From assembly GCA_937948815.1 (NCBI GenBank), contig CALFAM010000322.1, positions 1 through 58,020 on the forward strand: 58,020 bases of DNA. Direction: 5' to 3'. The DNA comes from an uncultured bacterium (GTDB lineage: Bacteria; Acidobacteriota; Thermoanaerobaculia; Multivoradales; J023). The notes under the pieces are model-generated. The model was not told the DNA's origin. It searched no databases and saw only the letters and a list, made by a program, of their open reading frames with translations. Below are positions 17,585 to 26,025 of this stretch, in pieces (the first letter of the stretch is position 1; every line of letters starts with the position of its first letter). A program made the translations under genes and the position numbers.

Positions 17585-19437
17585 AGGCCGTTGGATGCGG
17601 CATCCGTGGCTTGGCCCGTACCGCGGTCGAGGACGTGGTAGCGGTTGGCCGCCAACTGACTCCATGATTCGATCCTACCGTCTGGCCAGGTGATCACCAC
17701 GTTCGCGTGGGTGGCCCCGTCAAGGCCGATCTGGAGGCGCGGGTCGTGTGCGGATGCATAGCTGCCGTCGGTGGATACGCGCCGAGACTGAGGGCGGGTT
17801 GCGCCTTCCGGCGTGACCACGACCCAGGCGCCGATCGCGTCGACCGCTGCCTCAAGAACGCGCAGGCCGAGCCAGGTTCCGTCCGGATTGGCATCGTTGC
17901 GGAGTACCTGCGCCCGTCCCTGGCTGTTGCTGACCACCAGATCCGTATCTCCGTCGTTGTCGAGATCCCCGAAGGCGACGCCGCGGCTGACCGCCCCCGC
18001 TTCCCAGGCAGACGCGGCCGGACCGCGAATCGCCTCGAAGGTGCCGTCGCCACGGTTGCGGAAGAGCTGGTTGGGCTCGCGCAAGGGGTAGGGGTCGCCA
18101 CGCGCAGCCTGGGCCTCGATGACCTTGACGGATCCGTTCGCGACAAAGAGATCGAGCCAGCCGTCGCGATCGAGATCGAAGAATCCGATCCCGAAGCCGG
18201 TCATCAGCCAGCTCGGCGCGGCGAGCGCCGTGCTCGCCGTGGCATCACGGAACGTTGCAGCGCCATCATTGACGTAGAAGGTGTGGCTCTCGTTGCGCAG
18301 GTGAGTGAGCAGGAGGTCGAGGTCGCCATCGCGGTCCAGGTCCGCCGTGCCGATGCCCATGCTGGCTTGGGGCTGACCCTCACCGTCCACCGCACAACCA
18401 GCAAAGAGCGCAATGTCCTCGAACGTACCGTCGCCACGGTTGCGCCAGAGCTGGTTCGGCGCCTGGTCATTGGCGACGTAGAGATCGTCGTGGCCATCGC
18501 GGTCGAAGTCGCCAGCCACGATGCCCAGAGTTGGGCCGGTGACGGCAAGAATGCCGGCACGCTCGGAGATCTCTTCGAAGGTGCCATCGCCGCGGTTACG
18601 AAGCAGTCGGTTGGCCTGCGGGGGATACGCGATCGGGCCGCAGTAGTCGATTTCGCCCGAGTCGCCGTAGCAAGGTTGTTGGTTGCTCAGGTTCCAGTCG
18701 ACGTAGTTGCCGAGAAAGAGGTCGAGCCATCCGTCGCCATCGGCATCGAAGAACGAGGCCGAAACCGTCCAGTCTGCCCCTTCGATTCCAGCCGCCTCAC
18801 TGACGTCCCGCAGCGTGCCGTCGCCTTGGTTGTGCAACAGGTGGTTCTTGCCCATCGCCGTGACCAAGAGATCGACCCATCCATCGCGGTCGAAATCACC
18901 CGTGGCAATGCCCATGCCGTAGGATTCTCCGCCCATGCGGTTCGGAAGGTCGCTGCGCGCGCTGACATCCTCGAACCCAAGTTGCCCAGACTCGGCCAGA
19001 AGATTCCGGAGCAGCCGATCGCCGGAAGGCGTCGTGCCGTCGTCTTTCAGACGGCCACTGTCGACCCAATAGAGATCGAGATCACCGTCGCCCTCGAGAT
19101 CGAAGACAGCAACTCCGCTGCCGGTAATCTCGGGAAGCAGGTACCCCTCCGCAGCGCCAGCCTGGTGAACGAAGTCGACGGAGACCTGTGCCGTGACATC
19201 TGTGAGCCACTTACGCGCATCCGTCGCCGTCGTGTTGGACGGCTCGGCCGTTGGATCGCCAGGGGAAGGCGCCGGCGCGCACGCCAAGAGGACGGACAGG
19301 GCGTAAAGAAGCGGGGCGAGGTTGCGGGTAGAACGCCAAAGAGCGGCGGCCGAAGAAGGTTCGGCTCGCCGCCGCAGGCCCTTCTCGCATCGACCAGAGG
19401 GTGCGACGCGAGAAGGCATCACGAAGCGGTGGGTCAA
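17581..19437 (-). CDS. CRTAC1-family lipoprotein (FG-GAP/VCBS repeats, ASPIC/UnbV)
   Basis: A 618-residue exported protein with a lipobox-like SVLLAC after a hydrophobic stretch near residues 40-52. It carries repeated FG-GAP/VCBS calcium-binding blades, each with a DxDxDG core (FDLEGDGDLDLYW, GDFDRDGWVDLLV, DADGDGWLDLFLG, GDFDRDGHDDLYV, LDRDGDLDLLL, FDLDRDGWLDLFV, GDLDNDGDTDLVV), predicting a seven-bladed propeller. The C-terminus is an ASPIC/UnbV domain (GLRVLEAAVDAIGAWVVV to TWPDGRIESW). The family is common in Acidobacteriota and Planctomycetes beside TPR proteins; its role is thought to be extracellular binding. The TTG at 19437 overlaps the upstream stop; an ATG at 19419 is the alternative. 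Confidence 0.92.
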   Translation of the reverse strand: MTHRFVMPSRVAPSGRCEKGLRRRAEPSSAAALWRSTRNLAPLLYALSVLLACAPAPSPGDPTAEPSNTTATDARKWLTDVTAQVSVDFVHQAGAAEGYLLPEITGSGVAVFDLEGDGDLDLYWVDSGRLKDDGTTPSGDRLLRNLLAESGQLGFEDVSARSDLPNRMGGESYGMGIATGDFDRDGWVDLLVTAMGKNHLLHNQGDGTLRDVSEAAGIEGADWTVSASFFDADGDGWLDLFLGNYVDWNLSNQQPCYGDSGEIDYCGPIAYPPQANRLLRNRGDGTFEEISERAGILAVTGPTLGIVAGDFDRDGHDDLYVANDQAPNQLWRNRGDGTFEDIALFAGCAVDGEGQPQASMGIGTADLDRDGDLDLLLTHLRNESHTFYVNDGAATFRDATASTALAAPSWLMTGFGIGFFDLDRDGWLDLFVANGSVKVIEAQAARGDPYPLREPNQLFRNRGDGTFEAIRGPAASAWEAGAVSRGVAFGDLDNDGDTDLVVSNSQGRAQVLRNDANPDGTWLGLRVLEAAVDAIGAWVVVTPEGATRPQSRRVSTDGSYASAHDPRLQIGLDGATHANVVITWPDGRIESWSQLAANRYHVLDRGTGQATDAASNGL

Positions 19438-20225
19438 CCTCGGTTCAAGAAGCGGAAACCGACCAGCAGCAAGAGCCCAGTGAGCAACAGGATGCCGAAG
19501 AAGCCGAGGGTCGGGATCGGTGCCGCGGCTGGCTCGACGGCCACGTTCACATTGTCGACCTGGAAGAAGCCAGGGCCGCTGAAGTTCTCGGGAATGTCCC
19601 AGACGAAGTTCACGCGAACGTCCTGGCCGGTGAAAGGCGTTACATCGACCATGCCGGTCATCTCACCCGAATCGTTCACCATCGTGCCCGCCGTCGCGGT
19701 GAGGATGAGGTCGGTCTGCATCGGCGCGCCGCCGCCGGAGGGCTCGATGGTGACCTCGAAGGTGCGGTCCATGGTCGCGCCGAAGGTCTGGAGGTCCCAG
19801 GCGCCGCGGTAGTCGAAGGTCAGCGTTGCGTCGCCGCCCTCCGGGATGGAGACATCTTGACCGAGCTGGATGGTGTCGGGACCCGCGGCATCGAAACCGT
19901 TGACCGCGACGAAGGAGCCCTCGGTCGGGGTCGTCGCGAACGAGCTGAAGCCGTTGGTGTAGCCGGCGCCGATCGTCTGGAGGGCCAAGAAGGGCATGCC
20001 TGCGTCGGTCGGAACCCAGGAATCGAACATGCTTTCAAAGCCGCAGTTGGCGACCGGGTTGTCCGCGTTGTTGCAGTCCATGGGCGTGCCCGGCCCAGGT
20101 GACGTGGGATTGCCGCCAACGAATGCGCCTCGTCCCTCGTAGGGTGCTTCTGCGAGTGCCGGCAAAGCCACGATGGCCATGGTGGCCACGAGACCCAGTC
20201 CCAGCTTGATCATGCTCTTGCTCAT
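19434..20225 (-). CDS. exported protein with IPTL-CTERM-like sorting signal
   Basis: 263 residues. The ATG at 20225 gives a clear signal peptide (MSKSMIKLGLGLVATMAIVA, cleavage near ALAEA). The middle (100-230) looks like a beta-sandwich, with the segment FFQVDNVNVAVEP typical of jelly-roll binding domains. The C-terminus reads PIPTLGFFGILLLTGLLLLV followed by RFLNRG: the IPTL motif, a hydrophobic helix and a basic end as in IPTL-CTERM/PEP-CTERM proteins that are processed by exosortase/archaeosortase-type enzymes. No such sortase is in the window. It is the first gene of the CRTAC1 operon and has its own promoter and operator candidates. Ligand unknown. Confidence 0.85.
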   Translation of the reverse strand: MSKSMIKLGLGLVATMAIVALPALAEAPYEGRGAFVGGNPTSPGPGTPMDCNNADNPVANCGFESMFDSWVPTDAGMPFLALQTIGAGYTNGFSSFATTPTEGSFVAVNGFDAAGPDTIQLGQDVSIPEGGDATLTFDYRGAWDLQTFGATMDRTFEVTIEPSGGGAPMQTDLILTATAGTMVNDSGEMTGMVDVTPFTGQDVRVNFVWDIPENFSGPGFFQVDNVNVAVEPAAAPIPTLGFFGILLLTGLLLLVGFRFLNRG

Positions 20226-20240
20226 CGAGATCCCCGGGTT

Positions 20241-20269
20241 GTTTAAAGCGAACCTGTGTGCAGGGACAA
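20241..20269 (-). promoter_or_regulatory. sigma-70-like promoter for the surface-protein operon
   Basis: Reading the reverse strand, TTGTCC (20269-20264) is followed by a 17-nt spacer and TTAAAC (20246-20241), 15 nt before the ATG at 20225. The region is notably AT-richer than its surroundings. The -35 matches four of six consensus bases and the -10 three of six, so the call rests mainly on spacing and position. Confidence 0.4.
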
Positions 20270-20277
20270 ACCTGCAC
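20258..20277. promoter_or_regulatory. perfect 7-bp inverted repeat, operator candidate
   Basis: GTGCAGG, six bases, then CCTGCAC: a perfect dyad of 20 nt with a half-site spacing near one helical turn. It covers the -35 hexamer of the predicted promoter of the IPTL-CTERM-like gene, the position expected of a repressor site. The binding protein is unknown. Confidence 0.4.
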
Positions 20278-20399
20278 GGTAACGTCCATTTGACTGGCGC
20301 ACCTTCCATGAATGTATCTAAACATGTCTCTAGGCGGAAGTTGCGCGTTTCGAAGTTCATTTAATCACCGCGCCAAAACGACCGTCAAGTGATCAGGAG

Positions 20400-20434
20400 A
20401 AGGCCACCTCCCAATGGAGCCAGAAGGTGGCCTT
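20400..20434 (-). terminator. hairpin terminator candidate after the di-haem gene
   Basis: A perfect 10-bp stem (AAGGCCACCT with AGGTGGCCTT) around a 15-nt loop lies 19 nt past the stop of the reverse-strand gene at 20454. The following reverse-strand bases, CTCCTGATC, are not a strong U-tract, so termination may be partial or may only stabilise the mRNA end. Confidence 0.5.
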
Positions 20435-20453
20435 GCTCGGCGGAACGCGTGAG

Positions 20454-23400
20454 CTACGGACAGAGGGGACCTGGCTCGATCGAAAGGCTCTGCCAGCCTC
20501 CATCGACGGTGCTCGTGTCCGAGTTCTCCACCACCACGTAGTGGTTGTTGAAGCCTGGAGGATCCCAGGTTCCGGGTGGCAGGGCCTCGAGGGAGATCAA
20601 GAACCGGAAGTCGCGATCATTTAGGTTGTCGAGGATCCCGCCGAGCAGAGGGTGCACGGGTGGTCCTGTCATCATCCGGTAGAAGAGCCGAGGATCCAGC
20701 TCTGCTGCCGTCTCCCAGATCGGGTGCCCGTTGTCATCGCGCTCGTCGGTGGGGTGAATGGGCAGCTCGAGCCGGCGCATGTTGACCTGGCCTGGATCCC
20801 GCGGCCCGATCGTCGTATCCGGTCGGTTGGTGTCTTCGGGGACCCATAGGTGCAGGCGCGCGCCATGGCGAATGCCTTTGCCAGTCAGCCGGAAGCGGCG
20901 CGGCGCCTCGTGGCGGACGGTGCACAGGCCAAAGCCATTTTGTGCCGCCGCGTCGATGAGCAGCGCATTCTGGTAGAGCCGGATGGTGTGACCGTGGGCG
21001 CCAGCGAAGAAGACGCCGAGGTCCCAGAACTCACGAAGCGATGGAACCTGCTCGTAGGCCGAGTTGGTGACCATGGGCAGCAGGGTCGCCGACGAGGGTG
21101 CCGAACCGGTGAGGAAGGTCGGCTGTCCGTCGGGTGTGCCCACCCGCCGTTCGCTGCCGAGAGGCGTCGAGATCAGGACCATGCGATCCCGGGTACCGGT
21201 GACCAGGGACTGCAATGCGGTGCGCGTGAACGTCGCGCCGCTCGGCTCCTCGACATAGATCGGAGCACTGCCAGCGTTACCGGTCAGGTCGTACCAGAAG
21301 CCACGCAGCGTGCCAGCGATCGAGGCTTGAATGGCAAATCCCGCATTGGCTTGACCTGCCTGGATCTCGGCGAGCTTGAAGGCATCGTTGGTCGCCGGGC
21401 TGAAAGCGTTGGCCTGCGTGACGGTATAGCTTCGGCCGACCACCGGGCCGACACCCCAGTCGAGCTCGTGGGTAAATTGATTGATCGAGCGCAGATTGTC
21501 GCAAAAGCTCGGTAGCTGTGCGACCTGATTGGTGCAGAACGAGACATCGAAGAACCGCAAGTTGAATGCGTTGATCGACGCCGTGCCATTGAAGTCGAGG
21601 GTATTGGGCCGTGAGTTGACCAGGCCGGTATGGAACAGGCCCTCGAATCCACTGATGGGGGAAAACTCGGGGAACGAGTCGCCGTCTTTGTCCAGCCGCG
21701 CCTCGCGCTGGAAGAGACCACGGAGCGCTGCGGTCTCCATGTGCTGTGCCGGCGCCACAGTCAACGGTGGCGTCTCCAGCGGAAACGGATCGGAGGCGGT
21801 GATGAACTCGGTCAACGTATTGTCCGAGCCCTCCATCAAGGCGTGACAGCCCGAGCACGAGAAACCGTCACTGTTGCCCGTGTGAAACAGCTTCATGCCT
21901 TTGAGGGCGCCAGTGCCTGAGTGGTTTTGGGTGATCGCGCCACCAGCTGGATCGTCGGGGTCGCCGAGCGTACCCGAGTAGATGCGTGAAGCGTCCTGCT
22001 TGGGGTTGGGTGGATAGTGAACGGTGTTGATGAACTCTTCGTAGGCAGCGATCTCACCGTCTTCCAGAATGCTGCCGCCGAGCAACGAGGCGAAGGCGCC
22101 GTTGAAGGCCTGGAAGTCGGCGCGGTCGCCGCGCCAGTGGTACGGCTTGTTGCTGTAGAGCTCCTGGATGTCCGGCGGTACCTCGTAGTTGAGAAGGCCT
22201 TGAAGCGATTGCGTGACGATGAAGCCCTTGTCGCCAGCGAAGTCGTCGGGAATGAGATTGTTGGGGTCGAAGAAGTTCAGCTCTTCCGGTACCGGCACCG
22301 GCATGAAGTCGGAGAGCTGCCAAGCCTGTCCATCGGTTCGGGCGTCAGGATGACAGCTCGAGCACGACACGAAGCCGTTGCCAGACAGGCGCGCGTCGTA
22401 GAGGAACCGACGGCCAGCGAGGATCGACGCGGGCTCGATGTTGGTGGTTGCCAGGGGGAAAGACATACCCGCTACTTCGGTTTCGGTGACCGGGTCGATC
22501 ACCGTGATCGATGGATCGAGCCGGTTGAGGACGTAGAGCCGCGCAGGGACGGTGCCGTCCACGGATGCGGGGCGAAGCGCGATGCCGCGCGGACCAGCCA
22601 TGGCGCCTGGCGTCACGGGCGTGATGTCGATCTTGCGTCGCGGCCAGTTGATTGCTGCCACAGACGCGTTCGGTTCGATGACACCGACCCGGTCACTGCT
22701 CATGGCGGTGAAGAAGACCTTGGTGGCGGCTCCCGACCGCTCGAACGCTACGAGAGAAGTGAGCTGGGCCAGCGCATCTTGAAAGCGAACGGGCCTGTTG
22801 AGCGGTTGGACGATCATCTTGCCGTCCGGTGACCCCTCTGTCTGTGCCTCACTGTGCTGGGTGCTGCCCGCCAATGCGCCGTCGGGATCCAAGGGGTCGT
22901 GATGATCGATCTGTAGAACGGCGCGGACCAAGTTCACGTCACGGCGGTGAATCTTGGGGTTGTCCCCGCACGGATTCTCGACCAGGTAGAACATGCTCTT
23001 GACGAAGCCAGTGTTGGCGTTCTTGACCAGGGTCTCGCCGATCAGGTTCTTGTTGCGCGACTGCGCGCCGACGATGTAGAGGTCGCCGTTGGCACCGAAC
23101 GACATGTTCCAATTGGTCGACCCAACGTTGCCGATCGACCGCGCCGGGCCGCCCGCGAGCGGAGACACGAAGAGGTCGAAATCGTAGCGGTCGGAGTTGC
23201 CACCCTTGTGGCCGAGAATGAAGAGTTGGTCGCAGAACACTGCTGGCGCCCAAGGCTCTTTGAGCGCGATGTCGTCGGCTTGGGTATCGAAATCGAGATC
23301 TTGACCACTGGCGACCACCGGGTCGATGCGGGCGTCGCCAGGGGCAATCGGCAGCAGGGTCTTGGCATGTAGTCTGCTGTAGGCGTCCAGGGTCATGTGG

Positions 23401-23876
23401 GTGACGAAGAGCGTCGGCGTGGACGATCCGTCATCGTTGAGGATCTCGGCGAATGCAAGGTCCAGAGGCTCGTCTGTCACCGGAGCCGTCGCGAGCAAGG
23501 TCGTATTGAGTGAGCTCGGTCCGTTCGGCGCGCGCACGGCAATGGCCGTGATCGAGTCGCCGAGGAAGTTGGCGACATAGGCCAAACCGAGGCTGGGAAC
23601 CCAGCGCACGGACACCGGCTCGAGACCCGTAGGCATGCGCGCCAGGAAGCGCTGAGCCTGAGGGACCGATTCGTCGGTATCCCAGATCTCGAGGGCGTTG
23701 TCGGGTGTATTGACCGCCAGCAAGTAGTCGTGGCCACTGATGTGCGCGACCTCGATCGGGTGAACGTGCGGACTCTCGACGTTCATGTAGCCGCCTCTTC
23801 CCTGGCCGTGAACCGAAACGGTCCCCACGGCCAGAAGCAGCATGATGATCGAAAGGTTTCTTCCGAGCTTTCTCAT
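20454..23876 (-). CDS. exported di-haem protein with beta-propeller-like N-terminus
   Basis: About 1140 residues, periplasmic. The ATG at 23876 is preceded by GGGGGAAGAC and starts a clean signal peptide (MRKLGRNLSIIMLLLAVGTV, cleavage after VHGQG). Residues 40-480 look like YncE-type propeller repeats (YLLAVNTPDNALEIWDT, LYVLNRLDPSITVIDP). The second half has two c-type haem sites, CSSCHPD and CSGCHALME, in a context like the MauG/cytochrome c peroxidase superfamily. Length far exceeds a plain di-haem peroxidase. It lies just upstream of the IPTL-CTERM operon on the same strand with a likely terminator between. A role in extracytoplasmic oxidation is plausible; the substrate is unknown. Confidence 0.82.
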   Translation of the reverse strand: MRKLGRNLSIIMLLLAVGTVSVHGQGRGGYMNVESPHVHPIEVAHISGHDYLLAVNTPDNALEIWDTDESVPQAQRFLARMPTGLEPVSVRWVPSLGLAYVANFLGDSITAIAVRAPNGPSSLNTTLLATAPVTDEPLDLAFAEILNDDGSSTPTLFVTHMTLDAYSRLHAKTLLPIAPGDARIDPVVASGQDLDFDTQADDIALKEPWAPAVFCDQLFILGHKGGNSDRYDFDLFVSPLAGGPARSIGNVGSTNWNMSFGANGDLYIVGAQSRNKNLIGETLVKNANTGFVKSMFYLVENPCGDNPKIHRRDVNLVRAVLQIDHHDPLDPDGALAGSTQHSEAQTEGSPDGKMIVQPLNRPVRFQDALAQLTSLVAFERSGAATKVFFTAMSSDRVGVIEPNASVAAINWPRRKIDITPVTPGAMAGPRGIALRPASVDGTVPARLYVLNRLDPSITVIDPVTETEVAGMSFPLATTNIEPASILAGRRFLYDARLSGNGFVSCSSCHPDARTDGQAWQLSDFMPVPVPEELNFFDPNNLIPDDFAGDKGFIVTQSLQGLLNYEVPPDIQELYSNKPYHWRGDRADFQAFNGAFASLLGGSILEDGEIAAYEEFINTVHYPPNPKQDASRIYSGTLGDPDDPAGGAITQNHSGTGALKGMKLFHTGNSDGFSCSGCHALMEGSDNTLTEFITASDPFPLETPPLTVAPAQHMETAALRGLFQREARLDKDGDSFPEFSPISGFEGLFHTGLVNSRPNTLDFNGTASINAFNLRFFDVSFCTNQVAQLPSFCDNLRSINQFTHELDWGVGPVVGRSYTVTQANAFSPATNDAFKLAEIQAGQANAGFAIQASIAGTLRGFWYDLTGNAGSAPIYVEEPSGATFTRTALQSLVTGTRDRMVLISTPLGSERRVGTPDGQPTFLTGSAPSSATLLPMVTNSAYEQVPSLREFWDLGVFFAGAHGHTIRLYQNALLIDAAAQNGFGLCTVRHEAPRRFRLTGKGIRHGARLHLWVPEDTNRPDTTIGPRDPGQVNMRRLELPIHPTDERDDNGHPIWETAAELDPRLFYRMMTGPPVHPLLGGILDNLNDRDFRFLISLEALPPGTWDPPGFNNHYVVVENSDTSTVDGGWQSLSIEPGPLCP

Positions 23877-24100
23877 GTCTTCCCCCATTCGTTCGTATGA
23901 CGTGTAGCCGTCCGCCAGGTGCCCTGGACGCACAGAACGCACAGAAATCGGGGTGCTCCGGGGCTACCTGTCGAACGAGCTGCTTGCCGATGAAGGAGTA
24001 GACAGCGAGGCAGATTGCCCTGCTCGATCCGTTTCGAGTTGTCTCGATGTGTCTGGCGAAGTTTCTACTCGCGCAGGCGCGGGACCTCCGCCACGGTCTG

Positions 24101-24991
24101 CTACCGGAGCTTTTCTTCGCGTCGATTGCCGAGCAACATGCCTTGCTCGAGGTGCGCACGTTGCGCGGTATAGAACGCTTGGAGAAAGCGTGGGGTGTCG
24201 GCGGGTTCGGTCCAGTCGATCTTGGCCTTGATCTTCTCGGCAATCGCGGCGAGGAGCTTGTCGCGCGCGTCGGAGGGGGGGCGCCGCAAGGCATCTTCCA
24301 GCACCTGCAGCTCGCGAATGCCGTAGATCGCGAGCTGCGCGGGCGCGAAGGTATAGGACGCGGCGGGTGCGTCGCGCTGCAGCGGGTCGAGCTCCACCAG
24401 GTCGAAGTCGAGCGCGGCTTGTGGCTCGGTGATGACCAGGGTACCGGCGATCAAGTCGCCCAGCCGTGCGCGGTGTCGATTGCAGAAAGGAAGGGCGGCG
24501 AGCGCGAGCACCCAGAGGGCCAAGATCAGCGTCACCCACGGCGGCGCGTCAGGCAGCAGAGAGTCGGGGGCGAACAGCACGCTGAGCGGCACGAAGACCT
24601 CGATGTCGCGCGTCAGGTTGCGGGCGAAGACCTGGTCGCCGGTCAGGGGGCCACCGTCCCGCGAGACGACCCGGAGTCCCAGGCGCCTCTTGCCCACCGT
24701 GCGGCCCTGCCAGTGACTCTCGATGAGGGTGAAATAGAAGTTGCGAACGACAAAGAACACCAGAATGAAGAAGGCGCTCACGGCTCCGCTCAGCGCTTGG
24801 ACCAAGGAGAACGGAAGCATGATCGCGAGAATCAGAACCATCTGAACGGCGAGGTCGAGCAGCAGCGCACCGATGCGGGCACCGGGATCGGCGATGGCGA
24901 AATGAAGGGTGACGTGCTCGGGCGTGACCAGTGCGATCGGCGCCGGGCCGCTCGCCTGCACCGTTGCCCCCTCGTTTGCCGTGCTGCGCAT
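24101..24991 (-). CDS. RDD-family membrane protein
   Basis: 296 residues with an N-terminal RDD domain. ADPGARIGALLLDLAVQMVL opens the first membrane helix, a second helix includes SAFFILVFFVVRNFYF, the conserved loop SHWQGRTVGKRRLGLRVVSR follows, and a further helix with NRHRARLGDLIAGTLVITEP carries the terminal Arg/Asp motif. The C-terminal 110 residues are soluble and helical. The ATG at 24991 has a strong AAGGAGG upstream and starts one base after the stop of the SpoIIM-like gene, so it is the last gene of the MoxR cluster. Some RDD proteins act as Na+(K+)/H+ antiporters; that is not shown here. Confidence 0.88.
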   Translation of the reverse strand: MRSTANEGATVQASGPAPIALVTPEHVTLHFAIADPGARIGALLLDLAVQMVLILAIMLPFSLVQALSGAVSAFFILVFFVVRNFYFTLIESHWQGRTVGKRRLGLRVVSRDGGPLTGDQVFARNLTRDIEVFVPLSVLFAPDSLLPDAPPWVTLILALWVLALAALPFCNRHRARLGDLIAGTLVITEPQAALDFDLVELDPLQRDAPAASYTFAPAQLAIYGIRELQVLEDALRRPPSDARDKLLAAIAEKIKAKIDWTEPADTPRFLQAFYTAQRAHLEQGMLLGNRREEKLR

Positions 24992-24992
24992 C

Positions 24993-25997
24993 TCAGGCGC
25001 CTCCTTCCGCGCGGCGGCCGAGGAGTCCGAAGTACGTGAGCCACAGCACGGCGGTCGAGCCAGCCATGGCATAGCGCGCGCCCGTGTCGACCACGAGCTG
25101 CCGGAAGAACCCTTCGAGCAAGGCTGCAATCAACATCATGCCGACGGCGCCCAGGACCACCATCGCACCTTCCCGACCGCGTCGGGCGACTGCATGGAGG
25201 CGCCCGTGGCGACCGGGAAGTATCCACCCGAGGCCGACGTGCAGCCCGGCCGCGCCGCACAGCGCCAGGGCCAGTAACTCGGTGACGCCATGGGGCAAGA
25301 GCCAGGCCCACACCTCGGTCAACAGACCATGAGGTTGATGAATCGATACGAAGGCGCCGAGGGTGAGGCCATTGGTGAGCACGAGGAGGGCAGCGGGCAA
25401 GCCGCCCAGCACGCCGAGGGCGAATGACGCCATGCTGACGCGTGCGTTGTTGTCGAACAACTGGCTCGCGAACTGCGACAGACCGTCGATGTCGTGCTGG
25501 GCGCCGAGCGCAGCGACGAGCTCTTCGCGACTCGCGGCTGGCGTTCGCTCGCCGGCCAACCACTCCGGGACGAAGCTGAAGTAGAGATCCGGATCGTGGC
25601 GCGTGGCATGGTAGCCACAGAGCGTGCCGGCGGCCAGCAAGAGCACGGTCGTCAAGACGACTGCTCGCAGTCGGTAGACCGTGCCCGGGAATCGCCGGGT
25701 GAGAAAATCGCGTATCGCTTCGAGCCAGCCTTGCTTGTTGCTGTAGACCACCAGATACGACCGCGCGGCGAGGCCTTCGAGGTAGGTCAGAACGTTTCGA
25801 TCCAGCGAGATGGTGCGCGCGACCGACAACGAGGACAGCGCCACCCGGTAGAGCGCAGGGAGCCGGTACCGCTCTTCCATGCTCAACGATCGAATGCCGT
25901 CTCGATCGACCTTGGCGAGTAGCGCTTCCAAAGCGCGCCAGCTGTCTTCGCGCTCGCGCCGGAAGGTGTAGGACCGAAGGTTGTTGGCGTTTTCCAT
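24993..25997 (-). CDS. SpoIIM-like (stage II sporulation protein M family) membrane protein
   Basis: 334 residues. A soluble helical N-terminus (WRALEALLAKVDRDGI) is followed by several membrane segments typical of the SpoIIM family, including MASFALGVLGGLPAALLVLT, the conserved GLTLGAF segment and LLPHGVTELLALALCGAAGL. The family occurs widely outside spore formers beside MoxR, DUF58 and RDD genes, so the name does not imply sporulation. The ATG at 25997 begins the conserved part; the open frame upstream overlaps the DUF58 gene. Its function in these clusters is unknown; membrane remodelling or transport is inferred by others. Confidence 0.87.
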   Translation of the reverse strand: MENANNLRSYTFRREREDSWRALEALLAKVDRDGIRSLSMEERYRLPALYRVALSSLSVARTISLDRNVLTYLEGLAARSYLVVYSNKQGWLEAIRDFLTRRFPGTVYRLRAVVLTTVLLLAAGTLCGYHATRHDPDLYFSFVPEWLAGERTPAASREELVAALGAQHDIDGLSQFASQLFDNNARVSMASFALGVLGGLPAALLVLTNGLTLGAFVSIHQPHGLLTEVWAWLLPHGVTELLALALCGAAGLHVGLGWILPGRHGRLHAVARRGREGAMVVLGAVGMMLIAALLEGFFRQLVVDTGARYAMAGSTAVLWLTYFGLLGRRAEGGA

Positions 25998-26025
25998 TTC
26001 GAGGCTCAGTTCGATGGGCGGTGAC

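Noticed and set aside
24993..25997. Evidence for sporulation from the SpoIIM-like gene
   Set aside because: The family is widespread beside MoxR/DUF58 genes in non-spore formers, and no other sporulation gene is present.
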